Of a stretch of DNA of 64,000 nucleotides, positions 36,701 to 43,251 are shown one piece after another. Position numbers and translations under genes: made by a program. The stretch is from Cellulomonas fimi ATCC 484 (GTDB taxonomy: Bacteria; Actinomycetota; Actinomycetes; Actinomycetales; Cellulomonadaceae), in the NCBI RefSeq assembly GCF_000212695.1, contig NC_015514.1, positions 558,001-622,000 of the forward strand. The letters are read 5' to 3'. The notes below the pieces were generated by a model. That model worked only from the letters and a program-made list of their open reading frames with translations, searched no databases and was not told where the DNA came from. Positions within the stretch are counted from its first letter, which is position 1. Every line of letters starts with the position of its first letter.

Positions 36701-37932
36701 GTCAGTGCACCCGCGGCGTTGCCGGGGGAGCCGCCGATGTCGGTGAGGTCGCCCGCGTTGCCCGCGGAGTTGACCACGACGGTGCCGAGCGCGACGAGCG
36801 CGTCGACGATGAGCGTGTCGGGGTCGTCGGCGGGGGCGCCGTCGGAGCCGAGCGACAGGTTGACGATGTCGAGCCGGTCGCCCAGGTCGCCGTCCCCGTT
36901 CGGGTCGGCCGCGCGGTCGAGCGCGAGCGACGTCAGCTCCGTCGAGCCGCCGATGTCGCCGAAGACCTTGAACGCGTAGAGCCCGGCGCCCGGTGCGGTG
37001 CCCGGCCCGACCATCCAGTCGGAGACGTCGGTCAGCTCGCTGTAGTCGCCCTCGAACGTCGTGCCGTCGGGCGTGACGCCGTAGCCGGCGGCGGTGCCGG
37101 CGACGTGCGTGCCGTGCCCGGAGTTGTCGGACAGGTAGAGCGAGTCGATCGGGTTCTCGTCCGGCGCGGGCACGGGCGTCGAGCCCGGCAGCGGGTCGGT
37201 GCTGGGGTCGTACAGCGGTCCGGCGAAGTCGTAGCCGCCGAGGTACTTCGCGGGGTCGAACAGGCCCGCGGGGACGGGCTGGGAGCCGTCCTCGCCGTAG
37301 GCCGCCTCGTACGCCTCGACCGTGCCCGGGCCGCCGAAGTCGGCGTGCGTGTAGTCGAGGCCCGTGTCGATGACGCCGATGCGCACGCCCTCACCGGTCT
37401 CGCCGGTGTCCTGCCACGTCTCGAGCGCCCGGGTGAACGCGACCTGGTTGGCGTTGTCGGCCGTCTTGCGCGCGACCCGGTAGATCGCGACGACGTCGGG
37501 GCTCTCGGCGAGCTCGCGCACCTCCGCGGCGTCGCCCGTGACGAGCGTGCCGGCGACGAGGTTCGTCAGGGTCGCGATGCGCTGCGGCTCGGCGCTCTTC
37601 GCGGCGCGGGCCGTCTGCTCCTGCGGGACGACCTCCTCGGCGATCTCCTCGGTCTGCGCGGCCTGCGCGCGCACCGCGGCCGGGGAGCCGCCGTCCGCGA
37701 CGACATCGGCGGCGGACTTGGCGTCGAGCTGGACGAACGCGGTGACCCGCCCGGTGGCGGACTGCAGGTCACGGCTGACGCGCGCCGCGGCGCGCGGGTC
37801 GATCAGGGCCGGGTCGCCCGCCGCGGGCGTGTCCGGCGGCGGGGCCGCCACCGCGGCCTGCGCGCCGAGGACGGCGGTGCCGAGGGTGACGGACAAGGCG
37901 GTGATCGCGGCTAGCAACGGACGACGTGACAT
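33781..37932 (-). CDS. Secreted subtilisin-like serine protease (S8) with Ig-like repeats
   Basis: A 1383-residue extracellular protease. Order: signal peptide (LLAAITALSVTLGTAVLGAQA), an inhibitor-I9-like propeptide, then the S8 domain with D189 (VIDTGLD), H273 (GHGTHVAG) and S618 (GTSMASPHVAG). A protease-associated (PA) domain is inserted between H and S. An Fn3-like region follows, with three C-terminal Ig-like repeats of about 90 residues each (starting near TTTLTASG, TALTLSRN and KATLSAES). No LPXTG or membrane anchor is seen, so it is released. ATG 37932 has AGGGA upstream. A hairpin in the 5' untranslated region precedes it. It likely degrades proteins in plant debris or soil. Confidence 0.93.
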   Translation of the reverse strand: MSRRPLLAAITALSVTLGTAVLGAQAAVAAPPPDTPAAGDPALIDPRAAARVSRDLQSATGRVTAFVQLDAKSAADVVADGGSPAAVRAQAAQTEEIAEEVVPQEQTARAAKSAEPQRIATLTNLVAGTLVTGDAAEVRELAESPDVVAIYRVARKTADNANQVAFTRALETWQDTGETGEGVRIGVIDTGLDYTHADFGGPGTVEAYEAAYGEDGSQPVPAGLFDPAKYLGGYDFAGPLYDPSTDPLPGSTPVPAPDENPIDSLYLSDNSGHGTHVAGTAAGYGVTPDGTTFEGDYSELTDVSDWMVGPGTAPGAGLYAFKVFGDIGGSTELTSLALDRAADPNGDGDLGDRLDIVNLSLGSDGAPADDPDTLIVDALVALGTVVVNSAGNAGDLTDIGGSPGNAAGALTVANSVGAPQTYDGIEVTAAANPALIGIHPGQNSVAYGGPDVTAPVGFVGATFDGCTAFTPAQAAAVAGKIAYLWWDDDDATRRCGSAARFNNAQAAGAVGVLLPTEETVFPAGIAGNANIPGAQLTATATDLLMPEITAGTLTVHIGPSLAGAVVTDIAGDALNPGSSRGEHGSLGHAKPDVAAPGTLIFSAASGTGNEPHSLSGTSMASPHVAGIAALVRGAHPSWDATQVKAAVVNTATHDVYTGPQQTGEVYGPRRVGSGRVDAVQAVGTNVVAYNTQDPKQTSVAFGVVEVGAETVVQKKTVTVKNLGSASARYTTSVTTATTTGGATITASPASFTLPAGGSAIVTLTLTADPSTLSRDLDPTSSATTAGVPREYVSEVAGRLVLTSGSQELRVPVQAAPRLVSDLTATPVAFADAAADTAALELDGRGVAEGGWYSLTTPLVLGATDARRDATPTGVVTSESTVAAGDIRYVGWASTAPEVAAAGGDPAAEGVLGLGLATDAEWADLGLNWLPVFDIDLDADGTPEFQTVVEKLPDTDITLSNTYDFASGDVVSQWPVNGFFGDVEAGVFDNNVLVAPVDLAGIGVTPGTTPEITAWTYSPDYAVTPPSIDSAEPFTIDPFAPPFWFENDIAGAFSSLGTDATAIPVHRSSGAMSGQLLVLHHLNADAASRAQVVDVTVPEPTATTTTLTASGASQAGQEITLTATVAPAAATGTVAFLDGDKEVASAPVASGKATAKVRLGAGSHALTAVFTPDSALYAGSTSAVVTVNLKKSGSSTALTLSRNSGPFGAAVTATVTVTGATAAPSGTVEIREGSKVLGTGELTVQGNVGTATVALPRDLTVGSHQLTAVYPGSADVAPSKSQRSYRVTPATAKATLSAESWTVVRGSKPVVTVTVSGAAGAPVPTGKVTVLHNLTTVATVTLKDGTATVTLPAVKVGGYVTALYSGDKGYLPTATAQAITVTRS

Positions 37933-37958
37933 GGACACATCCCTGGCTTCGATGGGAC

Positions 37959-38020
37959 CGAGGCACCCGTCCGCGTCGCGCCTCCTGCGCCGAGGACCAC
38001 CGGGTGCCTCGTGCACGTTA
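37959..38020 (-). promoter_or_regulatory. Promoter and 5' UTR stem-loop of the subtilase gene
   Basis: Read on the minus strand, a TAACGT -10 box (38020-38015) is followed a few bases later by CGAGGCACCCG (38011-38001). This pairs perfectly with CGGGTGCCTCG (37969-37959), an 11-bp stem enclosing 31 nt. The transcript would begin almost at the stem. A 5'-terminal stem of this kind usually protects the mRNA from decay; a regulatory role is also possible. Confidence 0.5.
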
Positions 38021-38098
38021 CTGACCAGTCACGAGATTCGTCACCCCTGTGCAGGGATGTCTCTTACGCCGGTCTTCCCCGGGGCGGGGCCGTCCCGC

Positions 38099-38683
38099 TC
38101 AGCGCAGCGGCACGAACGTGTACGACCCGTGCGTGCTGACCCGCACGTGCCCGCCCTCGCGCTCCACGAGGAGCATCGTCGAGCGCACCGGGATGACCAT
38201 GCGCCCGCCCTCGGCGACCTGCTCGACCAGCGCGGGCGGCAGCTCGCGCGGCGCCGCCGAGACCAGCACGCGGTCCCAGCCGCCGGGGACGGCCCGCCCG
38301 AGCACGCCGGGCTCGGCCTGCTCGACGCGCGCCCACGGCATGTCCCACGCGGCGACGTTGCCCGCACCCCAGGCCGCGAGCTGCGGGTCGAGCTCGAGCC
38401 CCAGGACGCGGCCGGTCGGGCCCACGAGCCGGCCGAGCAGCGCCGTGGTCCACCCCGAGCCGCTGCCGACGTCGAGGACACGGGCACCCACGGGCACCTG
38501 GAGGAGCCGCAGCATCGCGGCGACGGTGCTCGGCTGCGAGCTGGTCTGGCCGTGCCACAGCGGGAGCGGGTGGTCCTCGGCCGCGCGGCCGCGCTGGTCG
38601 GGGGGCAGGAAGTGCTCGCGCGCGAGCGCGCGCATCGCGTCGGCGACGTCGTCCGCGCGTCCGGGGTCCGGTGCGGCACCCAC
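38099..38683 (-). CDS. Protein-L-isoaspartate O-methyltransferase-like protein
   Basis: The 194-residue product has the SAM-binding motif VLDVGSGSGWTTALLG and the downstream GLELDPQLA. The PCMT hallmark TSSQPSTVAAML lies before motif I and VSAAPRELPPALVEQ after it, as in PCMT enzymes that repair isoaspartyl residues or their methyltransferase relatives. It is slightly short for the family. GTG 38683 lies 6 nt after TACGCT (38695-38690 on the minus strand), a leaderless arrangement. The long open frame that continues upstream on this strand is an artefact of GC content. Confidence 0.85.
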   Translation of the reverse strand: MGAAPDPGRADDVADAMRALAREHFLPPDQRGRAAEDHPLPLWHGQTSSQPSTVAAMLRLLQVPVGARVLDVGSGSGWTTALLGRLVGPTGRVLGLELDPQLAAWGAGNVAAWDMPWARVEQAEPGVLGRAVPGGWDRVLVSAAPRELPPALVEQVAEGGRMVIPVRSTMLLVEREGGHVRVSTHGSYTFVPLR

Positions 38684-38727
38684 CGTGCGAGCGTACGGCG
38701 GCCGCGGCGGGCGGGCCGCTCGGGCGG

Positions 38728-39267
38728 TCAGACGGTGGGGTACCCGTGCGCGACGGTGGCGACCGCGGGGACGGAGCCGGTGACGGCCGCGACGGAGCCG
38801 GTGACCGCGGCGACGGCCGCGACCGCGGGGAGGGAGCCGGTGACGGTGGCGACCGCGGGGACGGAGCCGGTGACGGCGGCGACGGCGGGGAGGGAGCCGG
38901 TGACGGCGGCGACGGCGGGGAGGGAGCCGGTGACGGTCGCGACGACGGGGATGCTGCCGGTGGCGACGTCGACCACCGGCAGCGGCCCGGTGCGCGCGAT
39001 GTCGGCCGACGCCGTCGCAGGGGCGAAGGCGCGCTTGCGACCCGGGCGTCCGGGCGTGCGCCGCTCCTCGATGCCCTCGAGCGTGCTGGCGCGCCACACG
39101 GCGCCGCCGTTGAGGCGGCCGTCGGGCTGCGGGAGCCACGGCACCTTGCGGGACAGCCACACCCGGATGGTCGAGTGCTCGACGCCCAGACGCGCGGCCA
39201 GGCGGCCGATGTCGTAGAGGTCGTCGAGGCCGCGCGGGGCGGGCGGCGTGGGGCGGTCGGCGGGCAC
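38728..39267 (-). CDS. Helix-turn-helix protein with C-terminal tandem repeats
   Basis: The 179-residue product begins with a MerR/excisionase-like helix-turn-helix (LYDIGRLAARLGVEHSTIRVW) followed by WLPQPDGRLNGGAVW, which resembles the wing of DNA-binding domains. The last 85 residues are a degenerate repeat of about ten residues built on VTGSLPAVAA, with at least seven copies; the DNA shows a matching 30-nt tandem repeat. GTG 39267 lies 6 nt after TAGGCT (39279-39274, minus strand), so it is probably leaderless. Function unknown; the repeat tail may bind another protein or vary in length between strains. Confidence 0.6.
   Translation of the reverse strand: MPADRPTPPAPRGLDDLYDIGRLAARLGVEHSTIRVWLSRKVPWLPQPDGRLNGGAVWRASTLEGIEERRTPGRPGRKRAFAPATASADIARTGPLPVVDVATGSIPVVATVTGSLPAVAAVTGSLPAVAAVTGSVPAVATVTGSLPAVAAVAAVTGSVAAVTGSVPAVATVAHGYPTV
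38740..38960. repeat. 30-nt tandem repeat inside the HTH-protein gene
   Basis: The + strand shows repeated units of GGAGCCGGTGACGG followed by CGGCGACGGCGGGGAG-like text, about 30 nt each, with two adjacent copies near 38890-38950 almost identical. The units stay in frame, so copy-number change would lengthen or shorten the protein without breaking it. Confidence 0.75.
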
Positions 39268-39504
39268 GGCGGAAGCCTAGCGGGCGCGCAAGGGCCCTCT
39301 CTGTCGCGCTTGCGTGACGAATGCCACACCGACCGAGATCGCCCGCCGCGCGGCACCACATATGTCCGAAATGCGCAAAACACAAGCCTCTGACCTGCAG
39401 GAACGCGCTTGCCATCCGGGCGCCTGTGAATTCTGTGACGCGAGTGTGACGGGATCCGCACATGATCTGCGCCTCAAGTGGTCGGACCGGGCGACCGACG
39501 CACT
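39268..39504. other. AT-richer intergenic stretch upstream of the M15 peptidase gene
   Basis: The gap between the divergent HTH-protein and M15-peptidase genes is clearly lower in GC than its neighbours (for example ACATATGTCCGAAATGCGCA near 39358). I see no ORF with typical codon use, no long palindrome and no known riboswitch core. It may hold regulatory sites for both genes. Confidence 0.4.
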
Positions 39505-39517
39505 TAACGTGAAACGC

Positions 39518-41248
39518 GTGAGTGACAGATTGCCGATCCCGGCGCGTCGGTCGCGGGGCGGCAAGCACGTCGCGCCGCGCACCGCCGCCGTACCCGTCGT
39601 CCCCTCGGCCACGCACCCGGCCGGTCCCGCCGTCCCCGAGGCGTCCTCCGTCGCGCCCGCGGCGGCCGCCGACGTCCCGCGCACCGCCCCCGCCGCAGGC
39701 CGCACGCCGGCGTGGGCGACCGCGGCGCGCACCGCCGTGCCTGCCGCGCCTGCCGCGCCCGCCGCGCCCGCCGTACCCACGACGACCGGTCCCACGCGCC
39801 GGGCCCTGCGCACGGGGGCCGTGCCCGTCGTCACGGCATCGACCGCCGCGTCGTCGGCTGCCGCGTCGTCCGCCACCTCGACGTCCGTCGCCTCGTGGCC
39901 CACGGCCTCGTGGTCCGTCGCCTCGTCGCCCGCGTCGTCGTCGGACCCGTCGTCCTCGTCCGCGGTCCGCCGCGCCGACGTGCCGACCGGGGACCCGCGG
40001 ACCACGGACCAGCGGACCGCCGACCAGCCGACCGCCGACCAGCCGACCACCGACACGGCTGCGACACGCGTCGCCCGACGCCGCGCCCAGCAGCCGCGCG
40101 TGCACGTCCTGCCGCGCGGCGGCCGGCCGCACACCCGGCTCGCCCAGGTCGGCGTCGTGGCGGCGCTCGCCGTCGGGCTCGGCGGCGGCCTCACCGCGAC
40201 GGTCTCCTCGCGCGCCGAGGCCACGCAGGCCGCCACGGAGGCCGCCGAGCAGGCTGCCGAGAACGCCGCCGCGGCGCAGCGCGCGGACGTCGCGGACGCC
40301 GTCGACATCGCCGACGACGTGCTCGCCGACAGCACGGTCGTGCGCACGGAGGCCCAGCAGGCCGCCGTTGACGCGGCCCGTCTGGCCGAGCTCGACCAGG
40401 CAGCCGCCCACCTCGAGGCGCTGGTCGAGGCCATCGACGACCCGCTCGAGGCGCGCACGCGCGACTCCGCGTCGCGCAGCGACGAGCGTGCGCCGGTCGA
40501 GGAGGAGGTCGACCCGTCGAGCGTCGACACCACCTCCGGCTCCTCGGCCGCGGGCAGCGACGTCACTCCCGCCCCGGCCGCCCCCGAGGCCGTCGCTCCC
40601 GTCGCTCCGGCCACGGACGGTGCGGCAGCCGCCGTGGTCGACCCGCAGTCCGCCACCACGGACGCCGTCCGGACCGCGGCCGCCGAGGTCTCCGCGCTCG
40701 CGCAGGAGGTGCGCGGCATGGCCGAGGCGAACCGCGCCGCGGCCGCCGCCGCGCAGGCGCAGGCCGAGGCCGAGGCCGCCGCCGCGGCGGAGGCGGCCCG
40801 CGTCGCCGCCGAGCAGGCCGCCCAGCGGGAGGCCTGGAAGCGGTCCCTGCTCGGCTACGCCAACGGCCGGATCCCCGGCGAGGCGCTGTGCGGCGTCTCG
40901 TGGGACTCGTCCGTGCAGCTGCGCTGCGACGCCGCCGAGGCGCTCGAGCAGCTCAACGCCGAGTACGTCGCCGCGTTCGGTGCCAACCTCACGATCTCCG
41001 ACTCCTACCGCTCGTACGCGGGGCAGGTCGCGTGCCGCCGTACCAAGGGCTGGCTGTGCGCCGCGCCCGGCACGTCGAACCACGGCACCGGTGTGGCGGT
41101 CGACTTCGGCGGCGGCATCGAGACGTTCGGGACCAAGCAGTTCGCCTGGATGCAGTCCCACGCCCCGTCGTTCTCCTGGACCCACCCGACGTGGGCCGCG
41201 CGCACGGGCAGCAAGCCCGAGGCGTGGCACTGGGAGTACGTGGGCTGA
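39518..41248 (+). CDS. M15-family D-Ala-D-Ala carboxypeptidase-like membrane protein
   Basis: The 576-residue product has a long disordered cytoplasmic part rich in Ala, Ser, Thr and Pro (residues 1-200), one membrane segment (LAQVGVVAALAVGLGGGLTA), an alanine-rich coiled coil, and a C-terminal VanY-type peptidase domain. The zinc-binding set is visible: SNHGTGVAVDF (H and D) and EAWHWEYVG (H), with SYRSYAGQ before it. It probably trims peptidoglycan stem peptides at the cell surface. GTG 39518 lies 7 nt after TAACGT (39505-39510), a leaderless pattern. The upstream 250-base gap is unusually AT-rich for this genome, with ATATG and AAAACAC segments. A strong terminator follows. Confidence 0.85.
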   Translation: MSDRLPIPARRSRGGKHVAPRTAAVPVVPSATHPAGPAVPEASSVAPAAAADVPRTAPAAGRTPAWATAARTAVPAAPAAPAAPAVPTTTGPTRRALRTGAVPVVTASTAASSAAASSATSTSVASWPTASWSVASSPASSSDPSSSSAVRRADVPTGDPRTTDQRTADQPTADQPTTDTAATRVARRRAQQPRVHVLPRGGRPHTRLAQVGVVAALAVGLGGGLTATVSSRAEATQAATEAAEQAAENAAAAQRADVADAVDIADDVLADSTVVRTEAQQAAVDAARLAELDQAAAHLEALVEAIDDPLEARTRDSASRSDERAPVEEEVDPSSVDTTSGSSAAGSDVTPAPAAPEAVAPVAPATDGAAAAVVDPQSATTDAVRTAAAEVSALAQEVRGMAEANRAAAAAAQAQAEAEAAAAAEAARVAAEQAAQREAWKRSLLGYANGRIPGEALCGVSWDSSVQLRCDAAEALEQLNAEYVAAFGANLTISDSYRSYAGQVACRRTKGWLCAAPGTSNHGTGVAVDFGGGIETFGTKQFAWMQSHAPSFSWTHPTWAARTGSKPEAWHWEYVG

Positions 41249-41290
41249 CAGCCCTTCCCCCCCGCCGGTGGCGTCCCCCCACCACCGGCC

Positions 41291-41327
41291 CGACGGCCCG
41301 GTCGCTCCCTGCGCGACCGGGCCGTCG
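41291..41327 (+). terminator. Terminator after the M15 peptidase gene
   Basis: CGACGGCCCGGTCGC (41291-41305) and GCGACCGGGCCGTCG (41313-41327) form a perfect 15-bp stem with a 7-nt loop, 43 bases after the stop codon. Confidence 0.8.
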
Positions 41328-41392
41328 TCGTCCCGCGGCCGTACCGCAGGTCGTCCGGACGCGGCAGGGGGTCGCGTCCTACGATCGGGCGC

Positions 41393-42568
41393 ATGAGCAC
41401 CTCGGCCGAGCCCGGCCGGACGTGGCCGCTGGTGGGGCGGGCCGCGGAGCTCGACGACCTCGACGACCTGCTCGCCACGACCGCGGGCGGTGACGGGGGC
41501 ACGGTCCTCGTCGAGGGCGAGGCGGGCATCGGGCGCACGGGACTCGTCGAGGCGCTGGCGTCGAGCGCGCGCCTGCTGAGCCTGGAGCTGCGGGCCGCCC
41601 GCGCCACGACGCAGCGGCGCGCGCCGTTCACGCTGCTCGCCGACGCCGTCCTCACGCACCCGCCGGGCGTCGGGGCCCGTGGTCCCGTGGAGGCCGAGCT
41701 CGCCGACCTGCTCGACGCGCAGCGCACCGACGCCGGCCGGGAGCGGGCGCCGCTCGCCGCGCAGCGCACCGCGCGCGCGACCGAGCTGTTCGCGGCGCTC
41801 CTGCGGCGGCGCGGCGACAGCGGGCCGTGGGTGCTCGTGCTGGAGGACGTGCACCACGCCGACGCGGAGTCGCTGGGGGTGCTGCTCGACCTCGCGCACG
41901 AGGGGCACCTGCCCGGCGCGCTCGTCGTGCTGACGATGCGCCCCCTGCCGTCGAGCCCCGAGCTGTCCGGCGTCGTCGACGCGTGGGTGCGGGCCGGGGC
42001 CCGGTACGTCGAGCTGCGGCCGCTCGGGCCGGTCGCGACCGTGGAGCTCGCGCAGCGGCTCGTCGGCGGCTCGGTCGGTCCCGCGCTGCGCGGCACGCTC
42101 GCGACGACCGGGGGCAACCCGCGCTTCGTCACCGACGTCGTGCGGACCGCCCGGTCGGCGGGCGCGCTGGAGACGCGCGACGGCGTCGTGGACGTGCAGG
42201 GGTCCGCGTGGCTGCCGGCGCTCGACACGGTCGTGCGGGGCCGGCTCGAGTACCTGGACGACGACGTGGTCGACCTGCTCGCGCACGCGTCGGTGCTCGG
42301 CACGTCGTTCGTCGTCACCGACCTCGCGGCGCTCGTCGGCTGCCCGCTGCCGGACTGCTGGCGGACGCTGCGGACGGCGCTCGCGGCCGGCCTGGTGCAC
42401 GCGCGGGCGGACCGGCTCGTGTTCCGGCACGACATCGTGCGGGGCGCGCTGTACGCGGGTCTGGAGGAGCGTCGGAGGCGGGCGATGCACGCGCGGGCGG
42501 CGTGGGCGCTGCGCGAGGCAGGTGCGCCGACGCAGATCGTGTCGCAGCACCTGGAGCGCGCGCGCTGA
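41393..42568 (+). CDS. Truncated LAL/MalT-type ATPase lacking a LuxR domain
   Basis: The 391-residue product matches the N-terminal ATPase of large LuxR-type regulators: VGRAAELDDLDDLL, a Walker A-like GEAGIGRT (residues 42-49), WVLVLEDVHHAD as Walker B and ALHARAAWAL-like text near the end (MHARAAWALREAG). Family members run on for about 500 residues of TPR-like repeats and a C-terminal LuxR helix-turn-helix; here the frame stops right after IVSQHLERAR. The invariant Walker A lysine is arginine (R48), which should weaken ATP hydrolysis. TACGAT at 41380-41385 is 7 nt before ATG 41393 (leaderless). It may be a decayed regulator or a short protein that works with another regulator. Confidence 0.75.
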   Translation: MSTSAEPGRTWPLVGRAAELDDLDDLLATTAGGDGGTVLVEGEAGIGRTGLVEALASSARLLSLELRAARATTQRRAPFTLLADAVLTHPPGVGARGPVEAELADLLDAQRTDAGRERAPLAAQRTARATELFAALLRRRGDSGPWVLVLEDVHHADAESLGVLLDLAHEGHLPGALVVLTMRPLPSSPELSGVVDAWVRAGARYVELRPLGPVATVELAQRLVGGSVGPALRGTLATTGGNPRFVTDVVRTARSAGALETRDGVVDVQGSAWLPALDTVVRGRLEYLDDDVVDLLAHASVLGTSFVVTDLAALVGCPLPDCWRTLRTALAAGLVHARADRLVFRHDIVRGALYAGLEERRRRAMHARAAWALREAGAPTQIVSQHLERAR

Positions 42569-42638
42569 CGCGCACCGGCTCCTAGCGTGGGTCGCGGCCC
42601 GTCGCAGGGGCGGGCCGCCGACGACCGAGGAGACCCGC

Positions 42639-43076
42639 ATGCCCACGCGCACCGCACGCACCGCCTGGAACGGCACCCTGAACGAGGGCGGTGGACAGGT
42701 CGAGCTCACGAGCTCCGGGGCCGGCACGTTCGACGTCTCGTGGCCGAAGCGCGCCGCGGAGGAGGCCGGCGGCACGACGAGCCCGGAGGAGCTGGTCGCC
42801 GCCGCGCACTCGTCGTGCTTCGCGATGCAGCTGTCCGCGGTCATCGCGGAGGCCGGCGGCACGCCGGTCGCGCTGCACGTGTCCGCCGACGTGACGCTGC
42901 GCCCCGACCCCGCGGGCGGCTTCCGCATCTCGGGCATCACGCTCACGGTCCGCGGCGAGGTCGAGAACCTCGACGCCGACGGGTTCGTCCGCGCCGCCGA
43001 GCAGGCCAAGGCGACGTGCCCGGTGAGCAAGGCCCTGACGGGCACGGACATCACCCTGGACGCCGCCCTCGACTGA
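42639..43076 (+). CDS. OsmC-family peroxiredoxin
   Basis: The 145-residue product is a compact OsmC/Ohr protein that reduces organic hydroperoxides. The two catalytic cysteines are C60 (AAHSSCFAM) and C127 (AKATCPVSKAL), at the usual spacing. The opening RTARTAWNGTLNEGGG and middle SPEELVAAAHSSCF are typical of OsmC rather than Ohr. ATG 42639 follows GAGGAG. It stands alone after the truncated regulator gene. Confidence 0.93.
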   Translation: MPTRTARTAWNGTLNEGGGQVELTSSGAGTFDVSWPKRAAEEAGGTTSPEELVAAAHSSCFAMQLSAVIAEAGGTPVALHVSADVTLRPDPAGGFRISGITLTVRGEVENLDADGFVRAAEQAKATCPVSKALTGTDITLDAALD

Positions 43077-43251
43077 CCCCGCCGGCGCGTCCCGCTCCGC
43101 GCCCCGCCCCGACCGGCACGTCCCCTCGAGACCGGCGCATGCACGTCGCGGTCTCGCCGGGACGCGTCGCGCTCGGCGGCGGGGGATGCGGGGTGTCCAG
43201 CCTGCGGGGTGGTGGGCGGGGTCCTGGGTGGGCGGTGCCAGACTGCACCCC

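Noticed and set aside
33718..37914. Plus-strand ORF of about 1400 residues opposite the subtilase
   Set aside because: Arg/Asp/Val-rich shadow of the protease gene without any known domain.
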